Below, in pieces: positions 53,061-63,100 of a stretch of 64,000 bases of DNA. This DNA comes from Marinobacterium alkalitolerans (GTDB taxonomy: Bacteria; Pseudomonadota; Gammaproteobacteria; Pseudomonadales; Balneatricaceae). The position numbers and the translations under genes were made by a program. A model generated the notes under the pieces. The model was not told the origin of the DNA. It was given only the letters and a program-made list of their open reading frames with translations, and did no database searches. Each line of letters begins with the position of its first letter. The first letter of the stretch is position 1. The stretch spans positions 62,001 through 126,000 of the forward strand of contig NZ_JACVEW010000009.1 in assembly GCF_017776525.1 (NCBI RefSeq), read 5' to 3'.

Positions 53061-55336
53061 TGCAGCCGATGCGATCCCTCAGCATTCGCAGCCGCGTTCT
53101 CCTGCTGGCATTGATCCCGATGCTGGTTCTGGCGGCGATTCTGGGATCCTATTTTACCTACACCCGGCTGGCCGACAGCAGTGAGCGGCTGGAAGACCGA
53201 GGGCAGCTGATTGCGGGCCTGCTGGCATCCGCCGCCGAGTTTGGCGTAATCAGTGGCAACCGCTACCAGCTGCAGATTCTCAGCCAGCAGACACGTCGCA
53301 ACCACGAGGAAGTGCGCGACATTCTGTTTTACGATGACCAGTTCAATCTGCTCTATCGCTCCGATACCTTTCCGGTCAATTTCTCGCCTGAAAGTCCGCC
53401 TCAGCAGCGCGACGATGCGCTCTGGCAGTTCTTGAAGCCCATCTACAGCAGTGCGCTGTTGCTGGAGAGCAACCCGGAGCTGGTCTCCCACTCACTGGAC
53501 CCGGTCCAGATCGGCTGGGTCGGCGTGGTATTGTCCACGCGCACCTACTCGCAGGCACGACAGGCCATGCTGGTCAGCAGCCTGCTGCTGATCCTGCTGG
53601 GGCTGATGGTGACGGCGGTCGTGGCCAGCCGTTTTGGCCTCGGCATTACCCGCCCGGTCCGCGCCTTGAGCCAGGTGGTAGAACGCCTGGAAGCGGGCCA
53701 GCTGGATACCCGCGCCTCCACCACCCGCATTGCGGGTGAGCTGGGGCTGCTGGCAAGGGGTATCAACCGCATGGCCGCCAGAATCCAGCAGTCCAGCCGT
53801 CAACAGGAAGAGCAGGTTCAAAAGGCGACGCGCCAGCTCACCACCACCCTGCGCCACCTGGAGCGCCAGAACGAAGAGTTGAGCGAAGCGCGCCAGCAGG
53901 CGGAATCAGCCAACCGTACCAAGGACGCCTTTCTCGCCCGCATGAGTCACGAGCTGCGCACGCCGCTCACCTCCGTACTGGGCTTTGCCCGCCTGCTGGA
54001 AGAAACAAGGCAGACTCCGGAACAACAGCAGTACTGCCATATCATCAACCAGACATCCAACCTGCTGCTGACGATCATTGATGACATTCTGGACTTCTCG
54101 CGCCTGCAGTCGAACGCGCTGAAGCTGGAACAGATCCCCTTCCCGGTACACGACTGCCTGCAAAGTGTCATCGATATGCAGGCCCCCATGGCTCGGGACA
54201 AGGGGCTGCTGCTGAGCCTTGAACTGGAAACCGGCCTACCGGAGGGACTGAAGGGTGATCCGACCCGCCTGTCCCAGATTCTGACCAACCTGGTCAGCAA
54301 CGCCATCAAGTTCACCGAACGTGGCGAAGTGCGCATGCACGCGCAAGGCCAGTGTCAGGGAGATGAATGCCGCCTGCGCGTGGAGGTTACTGACACGGGC
54401 ATTGGCATTTCACCTGAGCATCAGCAAACGCTCTTCAAGGCGTTTTCGCAGGCGGATAACAGTATCAGCCGACGCTATGGCGGCTCGGGCCTGGGTCTGG
54501 TCATCGCCCATCATCTGGCACACCTGATGGGGGGGACGCTCTCGCTGACCAGCACTCCGGGGGAAGGCACCCGAGTCGTGCTTGAGGTCACTTTGCCCAA
54601 GGCCACACCTGAAGAAGCCCTGCCGCTGCCCTCTTCAACCCGCCGTTATCGACATCGATACCAGCTGCCAAGGCCGGTCAGGATCCTGTTGGCCGAGGAT
54701 AACGAGTTCAACCGGCTGCTCCTGCAACGGGTACTCAGCCATGCCGGCGCCGAGGTCATCCAGGCGCATACCGGAACAGAAGCCGTGGAAGCCTTCCGCC
54801 AGCAGCGCCCGGACCTGGTGTTGATGGATGTCCACATGCCGGAGATGGATGGCATTCAGGCCACGCGGGAAATTCGCAGGCTGGATACCGAGGTACCGCT
54901 TTTTGCTGTCACCGCCAACGTGATGCAGCACGAACACGATGCACTCAGAGCGGCCGGCGCCAACGAGATCATGCTCAAGCCCCTGAACCTTTCACGCCTG
55001 TTTGAGTACCTGCACCAGCTGTTTGATACCCCCACGCCGCTGGCAAAGACGACAGATTCTGCATTGCTCGATGCGGTCGATCCCCAGGCATTGCAGGTTG
55101 AGCTGAACAGCCAGGTTGAAGCTGTGGAGGATGCTGTTGAGGCAGGCGACTTCGATCGCATTCGCGCACATGCGCACCAGTTGATGGGGCTTGCCGGGTT
55201 ATACCAACTGCCGGAACTGGAAGCCGCCGTGGCGGAATTGCATCAGGCTGCCGTGGATCAGGATGTGCGGGGCTGCTGGCAGGCCAGCCACCACCTGACG
55301 CGGCTGGTTACGCATGAGCAATACCGACCGGACTAG
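53060..55336 (+). CDS. Hybrid sensor histidine kinase with receiver and Hpt domains
   Basis: 758 residues. Two membrane helices (about 12-34 and 170-190) frame a periplasmic sensor of about 135 residues. Then HAMP (about 190-245), coiled coil, HisKA with His297 (MSHELRTPLTSVLG), HATPase (LTNLVSNAIKFTERGE, DTGIGISPEH, YGGSGLGLVIAHHLAHLMGG), a receiver with phospho-acceptor Asp590 (LVLMDVHMPEMDGI) and a C-terminal Hpt domain with His706 (AHAHQLMGLAGLYQ). This is a BarA-like phosphorelay kinase. No DNA-binding partner lies nearby. Its stop overlaps the opposite gene by 4 bases. Confidence 0.93.
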   Translation: MQPMRSLSIRSRVLLLALIPMLVLAAILGSYFTYTRLADSSERLEDRGQLIAGLLASAAEFGVISGNRYQLQILSQQTRRNHEEVRDILFYDDQFNLLYRSDTFPVNFSPESPPQQRDDALWQFLKPIYSSALLLESNPELVSHSLDPVQIGWVGVVLSTRTYSQARQAMLVSSLLLILLGLMVTAVVASRFGLGITRPVRALSQVVERLEAGQLDTRASTTRIAGELGLLARGINRMAARIQQSSRQQEEQVQKATRQLTTTLRHLERQNEELSEARQQAESANRTKDAFLARMSHELRTPLTSVLGFARLLEETRQTPEQQQYCHIINQTSNLLLTIIDDILDFSRLQSNALKLEQIPFPVHDCLQSVIDMQAPMARDKGLLLSLELETGLPEGLKGDPTRLSQILTNLVSNAIKFTERGEVRMHAQGQCQGDECRLRVEVTDTGIGISPEHQQTLFKAFSQADNSISRRYGGSGLGLVIAHHLAHLMGGTLSLTSTPGEGTRVVLEVTLPKATPEEALPLPSSTRRYRHRYQLPRPVRILLAEDNEFNRLLLQRVLSHAGAEVIQAHTGTEAVEAFRQQRPDLVLMDVHMPEMDGIQATREIRRLDTEVPLFAVTANVMQHEHDALRAAGANEIMLKPLNLSRLFEYLHQLFDTPTPLAKTTDSALLDAVDPQALQVELNSQVEAVEDAVEAGDFDRIRAHAHQLMGLAGLYQLPELEAAVAELHQAAVDQDVRGCWQASHHLTRLVTHEQYRPD

Positions 55337-55710
55337 AACGAACGGTAAAACGGTTCCTTTTCGATGAGCTGTTCCAGCTCGGCCTGAACCTCAGCCAGTC
55401 GCGCCCGTGCGGCCCGGTCGTACAGATAGGTGCCCAACCCGTCCGAGGCCGGCGGGTGCTCCTCGTCACCCTCATGAATCTGCACGCACTGGCGCCGTAT
55501 CGCCTCCAGTTCAGGATCATGCAGGACCGGCAGGCCGATGAACATCTCCCACTCATCACGCCGGGCATCACCGGCCTGAAGCTGGCGCATCAGTGCCAGA
55601 ATCTTGCGGCGTTCGGGACGCCAGGCCGGTGCCCGACCGTAGGTCAGCGCGACCGCCAACCCGCCGATCAGCACCAGCGATACCAGGAAGGCGATCAGGA
55701 ATTCGGCCAT
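55333..55710 (-). CDS. Membrane-anchored protein of unknown function
   Basis: 125 residues. One N-terminal helix (about 3-24, LIAFLVSLVLIGGLAVAL) and a charged cytosolic part with many Arg and Glu (WRPERRKILALMRQLQAGDA, ARARLAEVQAELEQLIEKEP) and no recognised motif. The end overlaps the hybrid kinase by 4 bases. Three bases from the DUF2489 gene on the same strand, so probably co-transcribed with it. Confidence 0.7.
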   Translation of the reverse strand: MAEFLIAFLVSLVLIGGLAVALTYGRAPAWRPERRKILALMRQLQAGDARRDEWEMFIGLPVLHDPELEAIRRQCVQIHEGDEEHPPASDGLGTYLYDRAARARLAEVQAELEQLIEKEPFYRSF

Positions 55711-55713
55711 AGC

Positions 55714-56190
55714 CTAAAGCAGCGGTTTGCCGCTGCTGAGTTCACGTGCCACCGACTGGATGGCCGTTTCATGCTGCTGCTCCAGCTCACGCATCTCCTT
55801 CTCATAGCTGCGCTGCAGTTTGCGCGGCAGTGCCTTCCACTCCTCCTTGATCGGGATATGGCTGGTTTTGTCGTGCACCTCGGTGATGACCGCATATGCT
55901 TCCTGCTCCAGCAGCTGGGGCCGGAAGTTCTCCAGCAACACCTTGAGACGGATGCAGCCTTCGGTCATGGACATCTTGTCGTCGTGCAGAATGGCGCCCG
56001 CTACCAGCCGAATGCTTTCCTGCAAATACTGGTGACGTTCTTCCAGCGCTTCGATGGCCGCAGCCTCTCGCCTGGCCTGTTCCGTTCGCTCAGCACGCGC
56101 ACGGTGCAATTGACGATAGATAATCAGAGACAGGATGGCGATGGCGACCAGACCGGCAACAATCAGGCTGTAAATCAGGGGGGTGCTCAT
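55714..56190 (-). CDS. DUF2489-family membrane-anchored protein
   Basis: 158 residues from the ATG ending at 56190 (GAGGT four bases upstream; open to 56256). N-terminal membrane helix (about 5-25), then a long helix (QLHRARAERTEQARREAAAI) and the DUF2489 core (HQYLQESIRLVAGAILHDDK, MTEGCIRLKVLLENFRPQL), ending in a Glu/Gln-rich helix. Function unknown. Confidence 0.8.
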   Translation of the reverse strand: MSTPLIYSLIVAGLVAIAILSLIIYRQLHRARAERTEQARREAAAIEALEERHQYLQESIRLVAGAILHDDKMSMTEGCIRLKVLLENFRPQLLEQEAYAVITEVHDKTSHIPIKEEWKALPRKLQRSYEKEMRELEQQHETAIQSVARELSSGKPLL

Positions 56191-56284
56191 GCGTACCTCA
56201 TACAAAGTGAACTGCACGGGCATTATGCCAGACGTGCAACAAGTATCACTACGCAAGACGTGACTCGGTCAGTTTGCCTGAACA

Positions 56285-56311
56285 AAAGAAAACGGCGGGA
56301 GAACCCGCCGT
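56285..56311 (-). terminator. Intrinsic terminator after tsdA
   Basis: ACGGCGGG, loop AGAA, CCCGCCGT (56292-56311), followed on the minus strand by TTTTCTTTTG. It starts 12 bases after the tsdA stop codon. Confidence 0.85.
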
Positions 56312-56322
56312 ATCAGAGGTGG

Positions 56323-57303
56323 TTACTCAAAGGTTCTCGGTTTGAGGTTGGCCGGCTTCAGGAAGGGCTTGCCGCCGGTGTTGTCGTGCTGACCCAATAC
56401 CTTGCCGTTCACTTCGGTGCCGTAGCGAGTGTGCTTGTGGAAACCAATGAACTGCTCCCGGGTTTCGCGTGCATCACCGGTGTAGCGCGGGTCCTGAGGA
56501 CGCTCATGACTGTTGATGAACCAGGCCACGTTCCAGGCTTCGTCATCGGTCAAGGACCCTGGCTTGCTCAACGGCATGTTGTTCTTGATAAACGATGCCG
56601 CCGTAAAGATACGGGTCATGCCGGCGCCCCAGTTGTAGGCACCATCGCCCCACAGCGGCGGGAATACCACCTTGCCGTCTTTCTTCTGGCCCTGACCGTC
56701 GGCACCGTGACAGATGGCACAGTTGGCCTCATAGACCGCCTGACCCTTTTCGTAGCTGACCCCTTCCGGAATCTTGTTGCCCAGATGACGGAAGCCTCGG
56801 CCCGCGATGTTCTTTTCGTACACCGGTGCCTTGCGCGCCAGCCACTGGTGATAGGCTGCCAGCGCCAGCATGTCATCACTGCCATAGGCCGGGGGCTGAC
56901 CGTTCATGGAATAGGCAAAGCAGCCTGCAATGCGTTCTTCCAGTGAGTTGACGTGCTTGTTCTTGCCACGGTAGTCCGGCAGTGTGGTCGCCGCCGGCCA
57001 GACAGGACCGGACCAGTTCAGGCGACCTTCGCCCATGTGGCAGGTTTTACAGTTCATGTCGTTGAAGACGTACTTGCCGCGGAACTGCTGGGTGTTCATG
57101 AACATGTCGCGGCCCTTCAGAATGACCTTGCGCAGTTCCGGGTTGATGGACTCGTCCGTCATCAGATCATCGACGCTGGGCGCCTGATGTACGTACTGCC
57201 CTTCCTTGGGTTCAGGCAGGTTGATCGGAACCTTTACGTCCTGTGCCACTGCGGGCGCAGCCATCACGGCAGTGGTGATCAGCATGAGTGTGTATGTGCG
57301 CAT
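56323..57303 (-). CDS. tsdA: Thiosulfate dehydrogenase TsdA (tetrathionate-forming diheme cytochrome)
   Basis: 326 residues with a signal peptide (ends PAVA). Two haem sites: CKTCH (85-89) and CAICH (195-199). The segment ERIAGCFAYSMNG (Cys128) matches the TsdA motif whose Cys is the unusual axial ligand of haem 1. It oxidises two thiosulfate to tetrathionate, or does the reverse, in the periplasm. Directly follows tsdB (4-base gap). A terminator ends the transcript. Confidence 0.85.
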   Translation of the reverse strand: MRTYTLMLITTAVMAAPAVAQDVKVPINLPEPKEGQYVHQAPSVDDLMTDESINPELRKVILKGRDMFMNTQQFRGKYVFNDMNCKTCHMGEGRLNWSGPVWPAATTLPDYRGKNKHVNSLEERIAGCFAYSMNGQPPAYGSDDMLALAAYHQWLARKAPVYEKNIAGRGFRHLGNKIPEGVSYEKGQAVYEANCAICHGADGQGQKKDGKVVFPPLWGDGAYNWGAGMTRIFTAASFIKNNMPLSKPGSLTDDEAWNVAWFINSHERPQDPRYTGDARETREQFIGFHKHTRYGTEVNGKVLGQHDNTGGKPFLKPANLKPRTFE

Positions 57304-57307
57304 CTTA

Positions 57308-57961
57308 TTACTGCCCCCCTGCCTTGGCCGACAGGCTGCCCAGATAGGCGGCTACGGCTTCAATCTGTTGTTCTGTCAGTCGTTCGGCCACACCGGTCAT
57401 CAACTGGTTCGGATCGTTGTGGCGTGAGCCATTGCGCCAGGCATTCAGCTGTTGCTTGATGTAGGTGGGGTGCTGACCCGCCAGTGCCGGGAAGCTCGCC
57501 CCCATGCCCTGACTGTCCGGGCCGTGGCAGCTTTCACAGGCGGGAATGTAATGATCCCAGTCACCGCGCGTCGCCAGCACCTTGCCACTTGCCAGCAGAC
57601 TGGCCTCCGCTTCGACAGCCGTATCCGGGCTGGGGAGGCTGGCATAGTAGGCGGAGACATCCAGAATCTGCTGTTCCGTCAGGTTATCCACATTGGGCTG
57701 CATCACGCCGCTGACACGTGTACCGGCGTTGTAATCTCGAATCTGTTTCGCGATGTAGTCCGCATCCAGACCTGCCAATTTGGGAAAACCTGCCGCGTTA
57801 TTACCGGCACCATCCATCCCATGGCAGGCCAGGCAGGGGGCACCGCTGCCATCGCCCTTCATGGCGACCTGCTGACCATCAGCCACTACTCCCTGTGCCT
57901 GTACCACACTGCTGCACAGAGCAGCTGACGCCAGTGCAAGGCGCCAATTCAGTTTCAACAT
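57308..57961 (-). CDS. tsdB: Diheme cytochrome c4-like electron acceptor TsdB
   Basis: 217 residues. Signal peptide about 1-22 (ends VVQAQ), two cytochrome c domains with CLACH (about 41-45) and CESCH (about 138-142), and conserved Met ligands in the GVMQPNVDNL and LMTGVAERL segments. The c4 layout and position before tsdA fit TsdB, which takes electrons from TsdA. Upstream are the FNR-like box and a nested inverted repeat. Confidence 0.82.
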   Translation of the reverse strand: MLKLNWRLALASAALCSSVVQAQGVVADGQQVAMKGDGSGAPCLACHGMDGAGNNAAGFPKLAGLDADYIAKQIRDYNAGTRVSGVMQPNVDNLTEQQILDVSAYYASLPSPDTAVEAEASLLASGKVLATRGDWDHYIPACESCHGPDSQGMGASFPALAGQHPTYIKQQLNAWRNGSRHNDPNQLMTGVAERLTEQQIEAVAAYLGSLSAKAGGQ

Positions 57962-57975
57962 GGCACTCCCTCATA

Positions 57976-58036
57976 TTGAGAATATCTAATAAAGATTGAT
58001 CTTAATCAATCTAACCTTATTCCGAGATATTCTCAA
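57976..58036 (-). promoter_or_regulatory. Nested operator region of tsdBA with FNR/Anr box
   Basis: TTGAT-CTTA-ATCAA (57996-58009) is an exact FNR/Anr consensus, extended to AGATTGAT/ATCAATCT. It sits inside a perfect 12-base inverted repeat TTGAGAATATCT (57976-57987) and AGATATTCTCAA (58025-58036). The box centre is 41 bases before the tsdB ATG. An oxygen-responsive activator and a second dimeric regulator are suggested. Sequence only. Confidence 0.7.
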
Positions 58037-58070
58037 CGGTTGTGGATACAACGAAAGCCGTATCCGCTGT

Positions 58071-60113
58071 TCAACCTGTGAGGAGACGGCCACGCAGGCC
58101 GCTGGCACGCCTTACGCGCGCACGCACGGCTTCCTCCAGCCGAGCCGGATGCGTCAGCAATAAACTGAACCAGCGACTGGCGCGTGTAATGCCGGTGTAC
58201 ACCAGTTCCCGCGTCAGCACCGGGTTCTGATTCGGAGGCAGTACCATGGCCGTATGGGCGAACTCGGAGCCCTGTGACTTGTGCACCGTCATGGCGTACA
58301 CAGTTTCAATCGACTGTAACCGGCTGGGCAATACCCACTTCAACGTACCGTCAGACAGCGGGAACACGACTCGAAGCAGGGGGGCTCCCGCTTCAGAGAG
58401 CACCTTCAGCGTGATACCGATATCCCCGTTCATCAGCCCCAGCCCGTAGTCATTGCGCGTGACCAGTACCGGTCGCCCTTCATACCAGCCTTGAGTCCGC
58501 TCAATCAGCCCCGCACTTGCCAGGGCCGTGGCGATACGGTCATTCAGCCCTTCCACGCCCCAGGGGCCGCGACGCAGGGCACACAGCAGTTGAAACTCGG
58601 CAAAGGCTGCAAGTACCTGTCGGGCCCAGTCATCCCGGGCAGACGGATCCTGTGCCGCCGGCCGTTGTTCATGGATCAGGCTCAGATAATGGCGATAGCC
58701 TCTGGGAGCGGGCCCTTCTGCAGCCGGGAACACATGCCTGTCGCCCAGCACCAGACGTTCCAGTGCGGCATCGTTTTCGCCTTTCAACCTCAATAACCCC
58801 AGGTCGACATACCCGGCCTGAAACACCTGCTGTACCCGCTCAGGATCACCGGCATTCACGGCCCGTGCCAGCGCTCCGATACCGCTGTCGGCCCCAAAGC
58901 GGTGACTGTGTCTGAGCATGGCGATCGATTGGGACAGCGGGCGTTGGGACGCTTCACCTTCTGCCGCCTGCCAGGCGGCCACATCCTGCCCGGTCTGTTG
59001 TGCCAGTTGCCTCAAGGTTTCAGGTGCATACCCGCCCTGATCGGCCCCTTCACAGAGATCCCCCAATACGGAACCGGCCTCCACCGAGGCCAGCTGGTCC
59101 TTGTCGCCCAGCAGTACCAGACGGGCCCGTGGCGGCAGTGCCGCCAGCAGTTGATGCATCATTTCCAGGTCGATCATCGAGGCTTCATCGACGACCACCA
59201 GATCCGCATGCAGCGGGTTATCAGCGTTATGCACAAAGCGGCGGGTATCCGGGCGTGCCCCCAGCAAGCGGTGCAAGGTGGTGACCTCTGCCGGAATATG
59301 CGACTGCAGGTGTGCCGGCAAGCGCCCGATCGCGCCGCTGATGGACTCGGTCAGACGTGCAGCGGCCTTGCCGGTGGGTGCTGCCAGCCGTATGCGCAGC
59401 ACCTCACCCTGCGCCTCGGCCAGACTCTGCAGCAGCGCCAGCAGTTTGACCACCGTGGTGGTTTTGCCGGTGCCGGGGCCGCCCGTAATGATGCCGAAAC
59501 GTCGACCGGCCATCAGTGCACAGGCCAGCTGCTGCCAGTCCAGATGTCCGTCCGCGGGCGTAAACAGTTCGGCCAGCCGTTGTCGCATAAGGGATTCGTC
59601 CACGGGCAGCGCCTCCAGGCGATGGCCGATACTGGCAGCCACATCCACCTCGTAACGCCACTGCCGATACAGGTAGAGGCGTGTGCTGTCAGGCTCAAGT
59701 ACCAGTGGCGTGGGCGGGTCCCCATCCCCGACCAGTGCCGAACTTTCCAGTGCGCCGAGCCATTCATGGCGTTCAACCCCTTGCAGGAGTTCAGCCGGAC
59801 GGTCCGGCAGGGCTTCACCGAACTCGCCATCCGGCGGCAGAGAGAGGGCCGCATCCGGAGTCGACAGAAGCGCATCGATATCCGCACAGATATGCCCGCG
59901 CCCGAGCTGGTGACTGGTCAGCACGGCGGCCAGCAGTATCAATGGGGAGGCTTCCGGTTCCAATGTATGCAGAAAGCGCCCCAGCGCCAGATCCAGCGCA
60001 CGAATCCAGCCCCGCTCCTGCCAGCGCTGCAGCAGGCTTTCCAACGCACGCCAGTCGGACAGCGCCGGGTGCCGCTGCACCTGCAGGGGAAAGAGATCGG
60101 TCTGCTCAGTCAT
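58071..60113 (-). CDS. recD: Exodeoxyribonuclease V alpha subunit RecD
   Basis: 680 residues. Helicase superfamily 1 motifs: Walker A GGPGTGKTTTVVKLL, Walker B region LVVVDEASMIDLEMM, and GSEFAHTAMVLP with VYTGITRASRWF at the C-terminal end. N-terminal domain as in RecD. RecD is the 5'-to-3' motor of RecBCD. Its first 8 bases overlap recB, in the order recC-recB-recD. Confidence 0.95.
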   Translation of the reverse strand: MTEQTDLFPLQVQRHPALSDWRALESLLQRWQERGWIRALDLALGRFLHTLEPEASPLILLAAVLTSHQLGRGHICADIDALLSTPDAALSLPPDGEFGEALPDRPAELLQGVERHEWLGALESSALVGDGDPPTPLVLEPDSTRLYLYRQWRYEVDVAASIGHRLEALPVDESLMRQRLAELFTPADGHLDWQQLACALMAGRRFGIITGGPGTGKTTTVVKLLALLQSLAEAQGEVLRIRLAAPTGKAAARLTESISGAIGRLPAHLQSHIPAEVTTLHRLLGARPDTRRFVHNADNPLHADLVVVDEASMIDLEMMHQLLAALPPRARLVLLGDKDQLASVEAGSVLGDLCEGADQGGYAPETLRQLAQQTGQDVAAWQAAEGEASQRPLSQSIAMLRHSHRFGADSGIGALARAVNAGDPERVQQVFQAGYVDLGLLRLKGENDAALERLVLGDRHVFPAAEGPAPRGYRHYLSLIHEQRPAAQDPSARDDWARQVLAAFAEFQLLCALRRGPWGVEGLNDRIATALASAGLIERTQGWYEGRPVLVTRNDYGLGLMNGDIGITLKVLSEAGAPLLRVVFPLSDGTLKWVLPSRLQSIETVYAMTVHKSQGSEFAHTAMVLPPNQNPVLTRELVYTGITRASRWFSLLLTHPARLEEAVRARVRRASGLRGRLLTG

Positions 60114-63100
60114 GGGTTGCCTCCTGCCCTGCCAGCAGGCAGTCGAGCCTGTGGATCAATTCAGCCTCGGGACGGTCGATACAACAGCCGTGAAGATCAG
60201 CCGCGTTGATGCCTCTCAGAAACAGGTAGAGTGCGCCGCCCACATGCTGTTCATAGCCCTTGATCGGGTCTTCGGCATAACCGGGCAAGCGCGCCTTCAA
60301 CAGGCGATGCAGCGCCACCAGATAGAGGACGTACTGCACGTCGTAGCGTTTGGCCAATACGGCAGCCTGCATGTTGTCGAGGCCATAGTGGCTGTCATCG
60401 GGGCCGAGCCAGTTGGATTTGTAGTCCGCCACCCAGTAGCGCCCTTCATGTTCAAACACCAGGTCGATAAAGCCCTTGAGCATGCCGCCCAACTGCTGAG
60501 GCGCCAGCGCCGGGCGAGGCTGCCCCGGCAATACGTGGCGGCTGATAATCCGATCCAGCTTGACCACGGGCACCTCGGCCACCTCGAACCAGAACTCCAG
60601 CTCAGCCTGATATCGGGTCAGCCCGGACAGGCTCACACTGTCGTCCATCAGGGGCAGCGGGGTACGCAGCAGCTGCGCCAGCCAGCGATCCAGCACCGGC
60701 AGCCAGGGCTCCCAGTCACGCCGCTGGCAACGGGGAGCGAGGTATTCCTGACGCAGGGCTTCATTGCCCGCCACCTGCTCAAACCCCTGCTCTGCAGCCC
60801 ATTCCAGAATGCCGTGCAGGAAGGTCCCGGCCTGAGGACCTTTCCAGAAATGATGGGGGTCATAGGCAAATTCAACCTGAGCGGCAGCGGTGGTTTCGTC
60901 ACGGCTTTCACGCGCGGTTTCCTCGGTCGCATTTTCCGCCGCTTCGGGCGTTGGCATGAGGGGCTCAGCCAGCCCCTGCAACTGGGCGATGGCACTGTAA
61001 CTGGCGATCCACCAGCGCTCGGATACCACCGGGCGCTCACAGATACGGGCGTCTGCCAGTGACCGGCTGTCACCTGTCTGAGGCAACACGGTGGATTCGA
61101 CCGGGGGCGGAGCCTCGACTTCAATCACGCCACCGCTCACCAGCGGCTGCAGCAGTACCTGCAACGCAGGGGTGTCCGTCTTGTCCTCACAGCCCAGCAA
61201 CTGGCCGAACGCGCTCTTGTGAACGCTCAGCGAGCGGTTCCGCTTGATGGCCGCCACCCCCAGCCAGCAGGCATGCACGGGACGTGTCAGGGCGACGTAC
61301 AGCAGTCGCAGATCCTCCTGCAGCCGCTCTCTGTCGGCCGCCTTTTTGGCGTCGGCATGACCGCTGTCCAGCTCCAGCACCGCCCCTGCATCCGTTTGAT
61401 AGCGGTAACTGCCGTTGTCGGCGCTTACTTCGCGGTAGCTGCAGACAAAGGGCAGAAAGACCAGCGGGTACTCCAACCCCTTGGACTTGTGGATCGTCAC
61501 CACCTGCACCAGGTCGGCATCGCTTTCCAGCCGCATGATATGTTCATCACCGGCGTTACTGCTGTTCAATACCTGTTCCTGCAGATACCGGATCAGTGCC
61601 AACTCGCCTTCCAGCTGGCTGCTGGCGGTCTGCAGCAGCTCGGCCAGGTGCAACAGGTTGGTCAGTACCCGCTCACCGTTGGTCACTTGCAGCAGCCGGG
61701 CTGGCAACTCGAACAGATCCATCAGGTGACGCACCATGGGCAGCACCCCCTGTCGCTGCCAGCACTCCCGCAGATCACGGAAACGCTCGACTTCCCGCTC
61801 CCACTCCTGCTCATCGCGGGTTAACTGCTCCAGCCGGGCATAACTCAGCCCCAGTGTGGCCGTGGCCAGCGCTCCCTGTACCAGCTCGGCACGTTCCGGC
61901 TCGGCGCAGGCCTTGAGCCAGCGCCAGAGGTCTTCCGCTTCCACACTGGCATATACCGAAGCCTGATCGGACAGGTACACACTGCGTACGGCCCGGCGCT
62001 CCAGGGCCTCACGCATCACCCGGGCTTCGCTGCCACTGCGCACCAGAATCGCGATATCACTGGGCTTGAGCGGCTTCAGCTCATCCGTCTCATCCCGAAA
62101 ACCGGCCCTTTGCTGTTGCGCCAGCATGAGCAGTCGACAGATTTCGCTGGCACAGTGCTCGGCCATTTGCTGACGGTAGTCGCCCACGGCAACCCCTTTG
62201 CCGTCTTCATCGGTGAGCAGCCAGTGAGTCAGCGCCGCCGGGCGAGCCCCGTCGACCTCGAACACCTCTTTGCGACCATTGGCGTCCACCGGGATGAAGG
62301 GCAAGGGGTTTTCGCCATCACGCGCGAAGCGAAACGCCCCTGCCGGCTGTGCCGCTTCAGCCTGCTCAAACAGGCGGTTGACGGCCGTTACCAGTGCAGA
62401 CGAGGAACGGAAGTTGCGCCCCAGCGTGTAGTGGCGCCCGGCCGTGTCCTGACGTGCCTGCAGGTAGGTGTGAATATCGGCACCGCGAAAGGCGTAAATC
62501 GCCTGTTTGGGATCCCCGATCATCAACAGCGCCGACTTGTCCTGCATCATCTCGGGTGACTGTTCACTCTGATAGACACGGCTGAAGATGCGGTATTGCA
62601 GCGGGTCGGTATCCTGAAACTCGTCGATCAGGGCCACCGGGTACTGACGCCGGATGGTGGTGGCCAGATGCTCGCCACCTTCTCCCTGCAACGCCTGATC
62701 CAGCCGCACCAGCATATCGTTGAAGCCCAGCGTGGCCGCCCGCTCGCGGGCGCGGGCAAAGCGCTGCTGAATCCATTGGGCGGCGTGCAGCTGCACCGGC
62801 TGCACCGGCGGCTGCGTCTTGAGGTAATCGACCAGCTGCTGCAGGCACTCGAACACGGGGTGCGCCGGGGTCTGCCCCTGCCTGGCCTTGGCGGTCTTGG
62901 CCGTCAGTTTCTCAATACCAAAGTGGGCCAGCGCCTCCGCTGCCAGCGCACTGCCCTCTGCCCAGTCCGCCATATCAGCGAACTTGTCCGGCAAGGTCGC
63001 AGGCTTGTAGCTCTGGTTGTTCAGAACCTTGTTCTGCGCCGCGGTCATCAACAGGGATTCAATGCTGTCACGCTCTGCCAGCCAGAGGTCACGTGCCCGC

